The notes under the pieces: model-generated | The model's database searches: none | Told to the model about the DNA's origin: nothing | The model's input: the letters and a program-made list of their open reading frames with translations, nothing else | From: Porphyromonadaceae bacterium UBA4702 | GTDB taxonomy: Bacteria; Bacteroidota; Bacteroidia; Bacteroidales; Muribaculaceae | DNA: 5,851 nt | Direction of reading: 5' to 3' | NCBI GenBank assembly: GCA_002404675.1 | Contig: DHKE01000047.1 | Coordinates: 1-5,851, forward strand | In this document: one piece after another, positions 1 through 5,191 of the stretch | Layout of the letters: every line of letters begins with the position of its first letter | Numbering within the stretch: the first letter of the stretch is position 1 | Made by a program: the position numbers and the translations under genes

Positions 1-149
1 TTGCCTTTCGCTGAATAGTTACGAGCCATCGCCGTGGGGTGAAAATGTGTGAAAGATTGCATGGCGATGCTTTTGCCGGTTGCTGGTGTGAAAGATTTTG
101 GTTAATTTCGCGTTTATTATTTGATTGCAGAAGACTTTGTTTTTCGATT
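1..149. other. Leader upstream of trpS, no gene recognised
   Basis: I see no credible gene on either strand here. The trpS frame stays open back to a GTG at 39, but that 37-residue extension (Cys- and Trp-rich) is unlike the family, so I treat it as untranslated. A 12-bp direct repeat, GTGTGAAAGATT, occurs at 47-58 and 86-97, 39 bp apart. No clean TTTG-N19-21-TAnnTTTG promoter is present. TTTG occurs at 97-100 and 136-139, but the bases before it do not give a good TA. The segment just before the trpS ATG is T-rich, with no Shine-Dalgarno sequence. Confidence 0.5.
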
Positions 150-1232
150 ATGGACACTGATACAAATGCCAATAAGCCCTCTAAGAAGGTTGTTGTCAGC
201 GGCATACGCGCTACGGGCAACCTTCACCTGGGCAACTATTTCGGGGCTTTGAGCAAGTTTGTCAAGATGCAGGACGACTATGACTGCCGTTTCTTCATCG
301 CCGACCTTCATGCGCTTACCACTCACCCTGACCCCAAGATGCTGCACGAGAATGTCAAGGACATCATCGCGGAGTATCTCGCCGCCGGCCTCGACCCGGA
401 CAAGAACATACTGTATGTGCAGAGCGATATTCCGGAGATTTCGGAGATGTACCTGCTGATGAACATGCACGTGGGCATAGGCGAGCTGATGCGTACCGCC
501 TCGTTCAAGGACAAGGCCCGCAAGGCACTCGGCATCAAGAGCGAGGGCGACGAAATAGAGAAGGAGATAATCGGCAACCAGACCAACCAGCGCGTGAATG
601 CCGGTTTGCTGACGTATCCGACGCTTATGGCGGTTGATATCCTCATCCACCATGCCGACTATGTTCCCGTGGGTAAGGACCAGGAGCAGCACCTTGAGCT
701 GACGCGCCGCTTCGCTCGCCGTTTCAACTCGTTCTATGGCGTGGACTATTTCGGCGAGTGCGAGAACTTCAACTTCGGCGGCTCTGCTGTCAAGGTGCCG
801 GGGCTGGACGGCTCGGGCAAGATGGGCAAGAGCGAGGGCAACTGCATCTATCTTGCAGACGATGAGAAGACGCTGCGCAAGAAGGTGATGCGTGCCGTCA
901 CCGACCAGGGCCCGCAGACACCCAATTCTCCTGTCACTGAACCGATAGCCAACCTGTTCACGCTCATGGAACTGGTCAGCGCTCCCGACACCGTGGAGCA
1001 TTTCCGCCGGGCATACGCAGACTGCTCCATACGCTATGGCGACATGAAGAAGCAGCTTGCAGAAGACATACTTAAAGTCACGCTGCCGATACGAGAGCGC
1101 ATACTCGAATTGCGTCAGGACGAGGAGTACCTGGGCCGCGTGATGCGCCAGGGAGCGGAACGCGCCCGCGAGACTGCTGCCAAGACGCTCGCCGATGTGC
1201 GCCAAATCATGGGCATACGCAAGTTTTATTGA
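150..1232 (+). CDS. trpS: Tryptophanyl-tRNA synthetase (class I)
   Basis: Cytoplasmic TrpRS (EC 6.1.1.2) charges tRNA-Trp with tryptophan using ATP. From the ATG at 150 the protein has 360 residues, close to the usual bacterial length; the frame is open to GTG 39, but the homologous part begins just after residue 10. The class I HIGH motif appears as HLGN (residues 26-29) and KMSKS as KMGKS (224-228). Other TrpRS blocks are YPTLMAVDIL (156-165), where the family uses the Asp to read the indole nitrogen, and VPVGKDQEQHLELTR (172-186). A Lys/Glu-rich insertion near residues 121-147 lengthens the protein relative to the short Bacillus form. No Shine-Dalgarno sequence precedes the ATG, as is common in Bacteroidota. 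It is the first gene of a tight rightward set; the next start codon is 23 nt after its stop. Confidence 0.96.
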   Translation: MDTDTNANKPSKKVVVSGIRATGNLHLGNYFGALSKFVKMQDDYDCRFFIADLHALTTHPDPKMLHENVKDIIAEYLAAGLDPDKNILYVQSDIPEISEMYLLMNMHVGIGELMRTASFKDKARKALGIKSEGDEIEKEIIGNQTNQRVNAGLLTYPTLMAVDILIHHADYVPVGKDQEQHLELTRRFARRFNSFYGVDYFGECENFNFGGSAVKVPGLDGSGKMGKSEGNCIYLADDEKTLRKKVMRAVTDQGPQTPNSPVTEPIANLFTLMELVSAPDTVEHFRRAYADCSIRYGDMKKQLAEDILKVTLPIRERILELRQDEEYLGRVMRQGAERARETAAKTLADVRQIMGIRKFY

Positions 1233-1255
1233 CCAAAAATCCGATTTCAACTGAC

Positions 1256-2146
1256 ATGACCGGCAAGAATATCATCTCCGTTGCGGTGTCCCTCCTCCTG
1301 CTTGTGCTGGCGGGGGTGGTGTCCGCTTGCAGCCATCAGGAGAGCTCAAAACCAACGTTGACGGTCACTATAGCCCCGCAGAAGTACCTGCTCGACAAGA
1401 TTGTCGGCGGCAAATATGATGTAGTCGCGATGCTGTCTGCCAACGCCGACCCGGAGACATACGACCCTACGGTGACCTCGATGATGAGTGTGCAGAAGAG
1501 CGATCTGTTTTTCCGCGTGGGGACGATAGGCTTCGAACAGGCGGCGTTGGGCAAGATTGCGGAGACATCGCCCGGCCTGAAGATAGTGAACTGCGCTGCC
1601 GGCATCACGCTGTCGGAAGGCACTCACGGCGGCCCGCGTGGCTACGACCCGCATATCTGGGTCTCGGTGCGCAACGCCCGTCAGATGGCTCGCAATATGT
1701 ATGACGCTCTCGTGGAGGAATACCCCAAGGACAAGAAGTATTTCACAGAGAGGTACAATGCACTTGACAGTGAACTGGCGCAGCTCGACTCGACGTTGTC
1801 CGCTATTCTCGCCCCATGCCGTGGTGCGGCGTTTGCCATCAAGCACCCATCGCTCACATATTTTGCCCGTGACTATGGGCTGAAACAGGTGGCGTTAGAG
1901 GTGCAAGGCAAGGAAGCGAGTCCGGCGCAGATGCGCGAGCGGCTCGATGCCGCCGGCAAGGCTGCGCCTGTCGTTTTCTTCATCGAGAAGGGGCATGACA
2001 GCGCGGCGGTGGTCAACCTGGCGAAGGGCATGAACCTGCCGACCGTGGAGATTTCATTGCTTGACTATGAATGGAAAGACAATCTGCTCGCTGTGGCAAG
2101 AGCTGTCGCCCGGCAGTGCGCTGATAGAGCTGGCAGCAGCGAGTAA
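1256..2146 (+). CDS. znuA: Zn/Mn-type ABC transporter substrate-binding lipoprotein (ZnuA/TroA family)
   Basis: Metal-binding receptor of an ABC importer, predicted to be a lipid-anchored extracytoplasmic protein. From the ATG at 1256 it has 296 residues. The frame is open to a TTG at 1229 overlapping the trpS stop, but the ATG places a normal lipoprotein signal (Lys4, a Leu/Val-rich core, lipobox VSAC with Cys25) at the N-terminus. Family landmarks are YDPHIW (His133), the KHPSLTYFARDYGL block (His197), a QGKEASPAQM segment and a C-terminal SLLDYEW Asp (Asp270). The first metal-ligand motif, usually DPHxYEP, reads DPETYDP, so Glu67 replaces the usual His. The His-rich loop of many ZnuA proteins is reduced to one THGG segment. 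Zinc is the default guess; manganese or iron cannot be excluded. The ATPase gene follows and overlaps, but no permease gene is in the window. Confidence 0.88.
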   Translation: MTGKNIISVAVSLLLLVLAGVVSACSHQESSKPTLTVTIAPQKYLLDKIVGGKYDVVAMLSANADPETYDPTVTSMMSVQKSDLFFRVGTIGFEQAALGKIAETSPGLKIVNCAAGITLSEGTHGGPRGYDPHIWVSVRNARQMARNMYDALVEEYPKDKKYFTERYNALDSELAQLDSTLSAILAPCRGAAFAIKHPSLTYFARDYGLKQVALEVQGKEASPAQMRERLDAAGKAAPVVFFIEKGHDSAAVVNLAKGMNLPTVEISLLDYEWKDNLLAVARAVARQCADRAGSSE

Positions 2147-2771
2147 ACAGTTCGGCGGCAAGACGATAATCCCACCGTCTGACCTGGTGATACGCACCGG
2201 CGATTTCGTGGCTGTCTCCGGCCCTAACGGCGGCGGCAAGACCACTTTCCTTCGCCTCTTGCTGCGCCTTGTCAAGCCTTCGGGCGGCGAAGTGGCGTAT
2301 TACGACGGCGGCAGTCGCGTCAGCAGCTTACCCGTAGGCTACCTGCCGCAGAAAAGCAGTCTCGACACCCATTTCCCGATAACCGTAGGCGAGGTGGTAC
2401 GCTCAGGGCTTATAGCTCCGCCGTCGTTGCGCCGTCGCGATGCCGCTGTCCGGAAGGCTGATGACGAGGCTATGGCTGCGGTCATGGAGTTTTTCGGTCT
2501 CGAGGGACTTGGCGGCAATGTGCTTGCCGACCTTTCAGGAGGGCAGGTGCAGCGGGCGTTGATAGCACGCGCCCTCGTCTCGCGCCCCTCGCTGATAGTC
2601 ATGGACGAGCCGCTGTCTTACCTTGACGACGAGTATGGGCGGCGGCTCTGCGAGATGCTCTCCTCGCTGCGCGGCAGGGCTACGGTCATCGTCGTCAGCC
2701 ACCAGATGGCGGCAATAGGCGAAATCGCCACGCGCCGCATCGCGATAGACCATAAACTGACAGAACTATGA
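2067..2771 (+). CDS. znuC: Metal ABC transporter ATP-binding protein (ZnuC-like)
   Basis: Cytoplasmic ATPase subunit predicted to power metal import with the lipoprotein encoded upstream. From the ATG at 2067 it has 234 residues. All ABC motifs are present: Walker A GPNGGGKT (52-59), Q-loop YLPQ (Gln95), signature LSGGQ (156-160), Walker B LIVMDEP (176-182), D-loop SYLD and H-loop VSHQ (His212). The FPITVGEVVRSGL segment after the Q-loop is typical of the Zn/Mn branch. The start is uncertain: ATG 2067 creates an 80-nt overlap with the previous gene and about 18 residues before the homologous part, yet no ATG, GTG or TTG lies between that overlap and the fold; TTG 2061 is a further option. The stop overlaps the next start as ATGA (2768-2771), suggesting translational coupling. 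A cognate permease is missing nearby, so the substrate remains inferred. Confidence 0.9.
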   Translation: MNGKTICSLWQELSPGSALIELAAASKQFGGKTIIPPSDLVIRTGDFVAVSGPNGGGKTTFLRLLLRLVKPSGGEVAYYDGGSRVSSLPVGYLPQKSSLDTHFPITVGEVVRSGLIAPPSLRRRDAAVRKADDEAMAAVMEFFGLEGLGGNVLADLSGGQVQRALIARALVSRPSLIVMDEPLSYLDDEYGRRLCEMLSSLRGRATVIVVSHQMAAIGEIATRRIAIDHKLTEL

Positions 2772-3997
2772 TACTCAACTGGATATGGATAGCCTTCTTC
2801 GCCATAGCCTTCCTCATGGCGGTAGGGCAGACCATGTTCTGCGGCAATCTCGACATCTGGTCGGAGATTATTAACAGTTCGTTCTCGCAGGCGGCGTTTG
2901 CCTTTGAGATTTCCCTCGGGCTGACCGGCGTGCTGACGCTGTGGCTCGGCATAATGAAGATAGGTGAGCGCGGAGGGGTCATACAGTTCTTTGGCCGCCT
3001 GATAAGCCCGTTCTTCTCGCGCCTGTTCCCCGGCATTCCCAAAGATCATCCCGCCATGGGCGCGATTTTCATGAACATTTCCGCCAATATGCTCGGTCTC
3101 GACAATGCCGCCACCCCGATGGGGCTGAAGGCGATGCAGCAGATGCAGTCGCTCAACCCCAAGAAGGATACGGCTACCGATGCCATGATTATGTTTCTGG
3201 TTCTCAACGCCTCCGGGCTTTGCCTTATCCCCATAAGCATCATGATGTACCGGGCGCAGGGCGGGGCTTCTAACCCGACGGACGTGTTCATACCTATACT
3301 GATAGCCACTTCAGTGGCGACGCTTGTCGGGCTGACCGCGCTTTGCATCAAGCAGCGCATACGCATGGACAGGGTGCTTGTGACGTGGCTGCTGTCGATA
3401 GCCGCCGCAGTCGCCCTGATAGTGTGGTTCTTCTCGTCGCTCCCTTCCGACAAGGTGCAGGCATACTCCACATTCGGCGCAAACGTGATACTGTTTGTGG
3501 TCATAATCGCGTTTATCGTCGCCGGCATACGCAAGAAAATCAACGTCTACGACACCTTCATCGAGGGGGCAAAGGAAGGGTTCAAGACCGCCGTGATGAT
3601 AATACCTTACCTCGTGGCGATACTCGTCGGCATCGGCATGTTCCGCGCTTCGGGCGCGTTGGACGCATTCACAGGCTGCGTTGAGCAGTTTGTGGCATGG
3701 TGCGGCGGCGACACTCAATGGGTAGGGGCATTGCCGACCATGCTCATGAAGCCGCTTAGCGGTTCCGGCTCATGCGCCCTGATGCTCGATGTGATGAAGA
3801 CGCAGGGTGCTGACGCATTCGTCAGCCAGCTTGCTGCCACAGTGCGCGGCAGTACCGACACCACATTCTACATACTCGCTGTCTACTTCGGCTCGGTCGG
3901 CGTTGCCAAGACGCGTTATGCCGCCGGCTACGCCCTGCTTGCCGATGTTGTCGGCGCGGTAGCCGCCATTGTCGTCGCGTACTTCTTCTTCACGTGA
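2768..3997 (+). CDS. SpmA-SpmB fusion (nucleoside recognition/Gate domain membrane protein)
   Basis: Multi-spanning inner-membrane protein of 409 residues joining two proteins that are separate in Bacillus. The first half (about 1-195) matches spore maturation protein A, with KDHPAMGAIFMN (92-103) and ANMLGLDNAATPMGLKAM (106-123). The second half (about 255-409) matches SpmB, with EGAKEGFKTAVMIIPYLVA (266-284), KPLSGSG (328-334), GSTDTTFY (361-368) and YFGSVGV (373-379). Likely membrane segments include residues 3-22, 43-63, 138-160, 172-193, 203-223, 237-254, 273-292 and 385-408. SpmA/SpmB are linked to spore core dehydration in Bacillus, but these bacteria do not sporulate; the Gate domain suggests transport of a small molecule, and the exact role is unknown. 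The start overlaps the ATPase stop by 4 nt, so it is probably made with the ABC proteins. It occupies the expected permease position, but it is not an ABC-3 family permease by sequence. Confidence 0.9.
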   Translation: MILNWIWIAFFAIAFLMAVGQTMFCGNLDIWSEIINSSFSQAAFAFEISLGLTGVLTLWLGIMKIGERGGVIQFFGRLISPFFSRLFPGIPKDHPAMGAIFMNISANMLGLDNAATPMGLKAMQQMQSLNPKKDTATDAMIMFLVLNASGLCLIPISIMMYRAQGGASNPTDVFIPILIATSVATLVGLTALCIKQRIRMDRVLVTWLLSIAAAVALIVWFFSSLPSDKVQAYSTFGANVILFVVIIAFIVAGIRKKINVYDTFIEGAKEGFKTAVMIIPYLVAILVGIGMFRASGALDAFTGCVEQFVAWCGGDTQWVGALPTMLMKPLSGSGSCALMLDVMKTQGADAFVSQLAATVRGSTDTTFYILAVYFGSVGVAKTRYAAGYALLADVVGAVAAIVVAYFFFT

Positions 3998-3999
3998 AG
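3988..3999. repeat. 12-bp perfect palindrome across the spmAB stop codon
   Basis: CTTCACGTGAAG is self-complementary over 12 bp and contains the TGA stop (3995-3997) of the SpmAB gene. No T-tract follows, so it does not look like an intrinsic terminator. It could be chance, as the coding part is constrained. Confidence 0.35.
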
Positions 4000-4027
4000 T
4001 AGGGACACAGCGTGAGGTTCGGGCTTT

Positions 4028-4130
4028 GTTTGTCGGACACTTCGGGGTACTCTGAGTCCTCGGAGAACTCCGATGAGGAGAGGCTCGAGCCAAAGGGCAA
4101 AGGGACTGCGATGTGCGTCGCAGCCCCCGG
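4028..4130. repeat. Composite intergenic repeat, copy A (9-nt units plus hairpin)
   Basis: This starts at GTTTGTCGGAC. It continues with five 9-nt units: TCGGACACT (4033), TCGGGGTAC (4042), TCTGAGTCC (4051), TCGGAGAAC (4060) and TCCGATGAG (4069). After GAGAGGC and a purine-rich stretch (4092-4104) comes a hairpin on CTGCGA/TCGCAG. Units 4 and 5 make the inverted repeat TCGGAG-aa-CTCCGA (4060-4073). Copy B near 5072 aligns along the whole length in the same orientation but lacks the TCTGAGTCC unit. The array lies downstream of the SpmAB gene (rightward) and of the unknown gene (leftward). Since 9 is a multiple of 3, the plus strand reads as Ser-Asp/Glu repeats without a stop until 4132-4134; I regard that as a by-product. 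Confidence 0.75.
4093..4127 (-). terminator. Hairpin downstream of the unknown leftward gene, possible terminator
   Basis: GGGACTGCGA (4102-4111) can pair with TCGCAGCCCC (4118-4127) around a 6-nt loop. On the plus strand the position 4105/4124 pair is an A-C mismatch, but on the minus strand it becomes a G-U wobble, so the stem is complete only in leftward RNA. On that strand it is followed by TTTGCCCTTT, a weak interrupted U-tract. It lies 34 nt after the stop of the leftward gene. It may also slow rightward transcription from the SpmAB gene, but there is no U-tract on that side. Confidence 0.5.
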
Positions 4131-4160
4131 ATAGGATTCTCTCGGTTGAAGGTCAGTTGC

Positions 4161-4673
4161 TTACTCTTCAGCCGACTTGGGAGTGAATTTCAGTGCGTTT
4201 GCCTTGTTGAACAGGGAAACAAAGGCAGTATCCCATCTTTCTTCGTCCTCAAGCTCTACTTCAGTTTCGGTTCCGTCAGGTGCTTCCACAACGAATTTGG
4301 GCTTGTATTCTGCTGGGGTTACTTCATTTTTATAATGAGTAAATAACACATCCTTAATTGAATACCCATTCGTGAGAGGGATTTTTTCCACTGTGTCCAA
4401 GTACTTCCAGTCAAACATTCCAAGCATGACTGCGCTGGTGTTGACATAGATTCCATTTCTCCACTTTCTGTCCCCGAAGACTATCAAATAGTCGAAATGG
4501 TTGAGATTGGCGAATGACAAAAATTTTGCGTATGTCGCCTTGCCGTTGGTGATGAACAGATAGGCTTGCTCTCTTGTGCCTCCATTGATTTCATTGATTG
4601 TCTTGATTCTTTCTTTGAATCTGTTCAGATCGTCGATGTCCATGTGTTTGGTGTGAACGGGGAGGCCGTTCAC
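4161..4673 (-). CDS. Hypothetical protein of unknown family, atypical codon use
   Basis: I do not recognise this protein. From GTG 4673 it has 170 residues; the first ATG, at 4643, would give 160. It appears soluble: no signal peptide and no membrane segment. It has a charged N-terminal part, a central stretch rich in aromatic residues (near FDYLIVFGDRKWRNGIY and MFDWKYLD), and an acidic segment (TETEVELEDEERWD) before a Lys-containing C-terminus ending KSAEE. All six arginines are AGA, whereas I saw no AGA in trpS; the gene is also more AT-rich than its neighbours, suggesting transfer. The frame stays open upstream to a stop at 4758-4760 without an ATG, so the true N-terminus is unclear. A small frame starting at ATG 4761 would join it if the T6 run (minus strand, 4724-4729) had one base fewer. 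It may therefore be intact, misassembled or decaying. Confidence 0.7.
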   Translation of the reverse strand: MNGLPVHTKHMDIDDLNRFKERIKTINEINGGTREQAYLFITNGKATYAKFLSFANLNHFDYLIVFGDRKWRNGIYVNTSAVMLGMFDWKYLDTVEKIPLTNGYSIKDVLFTHYKNEVTPAEYKPKFVVEAPDGTETEVELEDEERWDTAFVSLFNKANALKFTPKSAEE

Positions 4674-4742
4674 GGCATACGGTTTTGGTGCCCTATAAAT
4701 TCCCGGATTCAGGCGGTTATACGAAAAAAGCGCAGGAATCTG

Positions 4743-4750
4743 TATCTTTG
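4743..4750 (+). promoter_or_regulatory. Isolated TAnnTTTG (-7-like) box, rightward
   Basis: TATCTTTG matches the Bacteroidales -7 consensus exactly. However, the -33 position (about 4719-4722) reads ATAC rather than TTTG. It sits inside the left arm of the palindrome, and only TATCTT of it is kept in the right arm. Transcription from here would begin near 4757 and reach the ATG at 4801. With no -33 box this is a weak candidate. Confidence 0.3.
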
Positions 4751-4800
4751 CCGTCCTTCATACAGTGGCTTCTCGCATTGCCATTTGGAGTTGGACGACA

Positions 4801-4872
4801 ATGCAGAGAGCCTACGCTGTATATGTATCCGACAGGACAGGCGACATCCCTCGCGGAGTGTCTGTCCGTTGA
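4801..4872 (+). other. Micro-ORF in left palindrome arm (23 codons)
   Basis: ATG 4801 to TGA 4870-4872 would encode 23 residues, with the core YVSDRTGDIPRGVSV. A GGAG (4787-4790) lies 10 nt before the ATG, and a TATCTTTG box lies about 50 nt upstream. A similar micro-ORF occurs on the opposite strand of the same palindrome. The similarity may only reflect the DNA symmetry, so I do not call it a gene. Confidence 0.15.
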
Positions 4873-4898
4873 ATTACATACCAACTGGCATCCATCAT
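4812..4898 (-). other. Micro-ORF in right palindrome arm (28 codons)
   Basis: ATG 4898 (a second ATG at 4895) to TAG 4812-4814 would encode 28 residues including YVIQRTDTPRGMSPV. AAGGA lies 8 nt upstream. It lies within the predicted leader of the unknown leftward gene, so it could be a leader peptide, but coding is unproven. Confidence 0.17.
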
Positions 4899-4953
4899 TG
4901 TCTTATCCTTGACTCCAAATGAAATTTTGCGAGAATTTCTGTATATCAAGAAT

Positions 4954-4972
4954 AAGCGTAAGATAAACGCTT
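4954..4972. repeat. Small inverted repeat in the leftward leader
   Basis: AAGCGT (4954-4959) and ACGCTT (4967-4972) form a perfect 6-bp stem with a 7-nt loop. It lies 50-70 nt downstream of the predicted leftward start site. It has no proper U-tract, so it may be an operator or RNA structure rather than a terminator. Confidence 0.35.
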
Positions 4973-5031
4973 CGATAATTATGTCTGCAAGCGGTTTGCG
5001 GCTCGTATGTGCCTCACACTCCTTGCAACCG

Positions 5032-5063
5032 CAAAATTACAACCAAATTTCCGCTCCGCCAAA
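5032..5063 (-). promoter_or_regulatory. Bacteroidales-type promoter, leftward
   Basis: On the minus strand a TTTG (5063-5060) is followed after 20 nt by TAATTTTG (5039-5032), fitting the TTTG-N19-21-TAnnTTTG consensus exactly. Transcription would begin near 5025. It lies just beyond the guaA terminator and repeat copy B, so it probably drives the unknown gene at 4673-4161 through a leader of about 350 nt containing the palindrome. No other candidate of this quality lies between it and that gene. Confidence 0.6.
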
Positions 5064-5071
5064 TATTTAAC

Positions 5072-5169
5072 GTTTGACGGACGCATCGGAGGTATCGGAG
5101 AAGTCCGAGGAGGGGGAGAGGCACAAGCAAAAAGGCAGAGGGCTGCACGTGTGGCGCAGCCCTCTGGGT
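5072..5169. repeat. Composite intergenic repeat, copy B (9-nt units plus hairpin)
   Basis: This starts at GTTTGACGGAC and runs through ACGGACGCA (5077), TCGGAGGTA (5086), TCGGAGAAG (5095), TCCGAGGAG (5104) and GGGGAGAGG (5113). A purine-rich stretch and the GGGCTGC/GCAGCCC hairpin follow. It matches copy A in order, orientation and most bases, but has one 9-nt unit fewer and an extra GGG. The inverted repeat TCGGA-gaag-TCCGA (5095-5108) is the counterpart of the one in copy A. It is downstream of guaA, and its hairpin serves as the guaA terminator. Confidence 0.75.
5129..5166 (-). terminator. Intrinsic terminator of guaA
   Basis: CAGAGGGCTGC (5136-5146) pairs perfectly over 11 bp with GCAGCCCTCTG (5156-5166) around a 9-nt loop. 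On the minus strand the stem is followed by CC and five T (5133-5129). It begins 25 nt after the guaA stop, the usual layout of a Rho-independent terminator. Confidence 0.88.
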
Positions 5170-5191
5170 ATTTCGGCTCATGGAGTGGGGA

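Larger units (their letters stand above)
4717..4978. repeat. 262-nt imperfect palindrome (long inverted repeat)
   Basis: Matching blocks on the two strands share one axis near 4851. Left and right positions are CATTTGGAGT 4782-4791/4912-4921, TTCTCGCA 4770-4777/4928-4935, GACAATG 4797-4803/4896-4902, GGACAG 4835-4840/4862-4867, TATGTA 4822-4827/4875-4880, ATACAG 4760-4765/4939-4944, TATCTT 4743-4748/4960-4965, AAGCG 4728-4732/4968-4972, and TTATaCGAA 4717-4725 against TTATCGAA on the minus strand (4971-4978). The sums of paired coordinates stay within 9695-9708. The left arm also has an internal hairpin, CTGTAT/ATACAG (4740-4765), and the right arm has AAGCGT/ACGCTT (4954-4972). It lies between a leftward promoter and the unknown gene, so RNA made leftward could fold into one long hairpin. 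A MITE-like element, a structured leader or two inverted small genes are all possible. Confidence 0.75.

Noticed and set aside
39..149. N-terminal extension of trpS from GTG 39
   Set aside because: The added residues are Cys/Trp-rich, do not resemble the family, and the ATG at 150 gives a normal-length enzyme.
1..149. T-box or tryptophan leader peptide controlling trpS
   Set aside because: There is no T-box sequence, no terminator/antiterminator pair and no run of Trp codons.
117..1250. Long leftward frame opposite trpS
   Set aside because: It is an antisense shadow of a clear tryptophanyl-tRNA synthetase in a GC-rich gene; the His/Leu/Val-rich translation fits no family.
1229..1255. TTG start for the metal-binding lipoprotein overlapping the trpS stop
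   Set aside because: ATG 1256 gives a standard lipoprotein signal peptide; the extra nine residues would place polar residues before it for no reason.
4012..4134. Small rightward frame of 40 codons with Ser-Asp/Glu repeats
   Set aside because: It is made by 9-nt DNA units, which keep any frame open; the sequence is a repeat also found near 5072, and the tail is a hairpin.
4566..4922. Rightward frames across the palindrome (118 and 75 codons)
   Set aside because: They partly overlap the unknown leftward gene in antisense and show no recognisable domain; the open frames are explained by composition.
4717..4978. Insertion sequence with terminal inverted repeats
   Set aside because: No transposase frame lies inside and I see no target-site duplication; the symmetry extends to the centre rather than only the ends.
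4028..5169. CRISPR array
   Set aside because: The repeated units are 9 nt and contiguous, with no 20-40 nt repeats separated by unique spacers and no cas genes.
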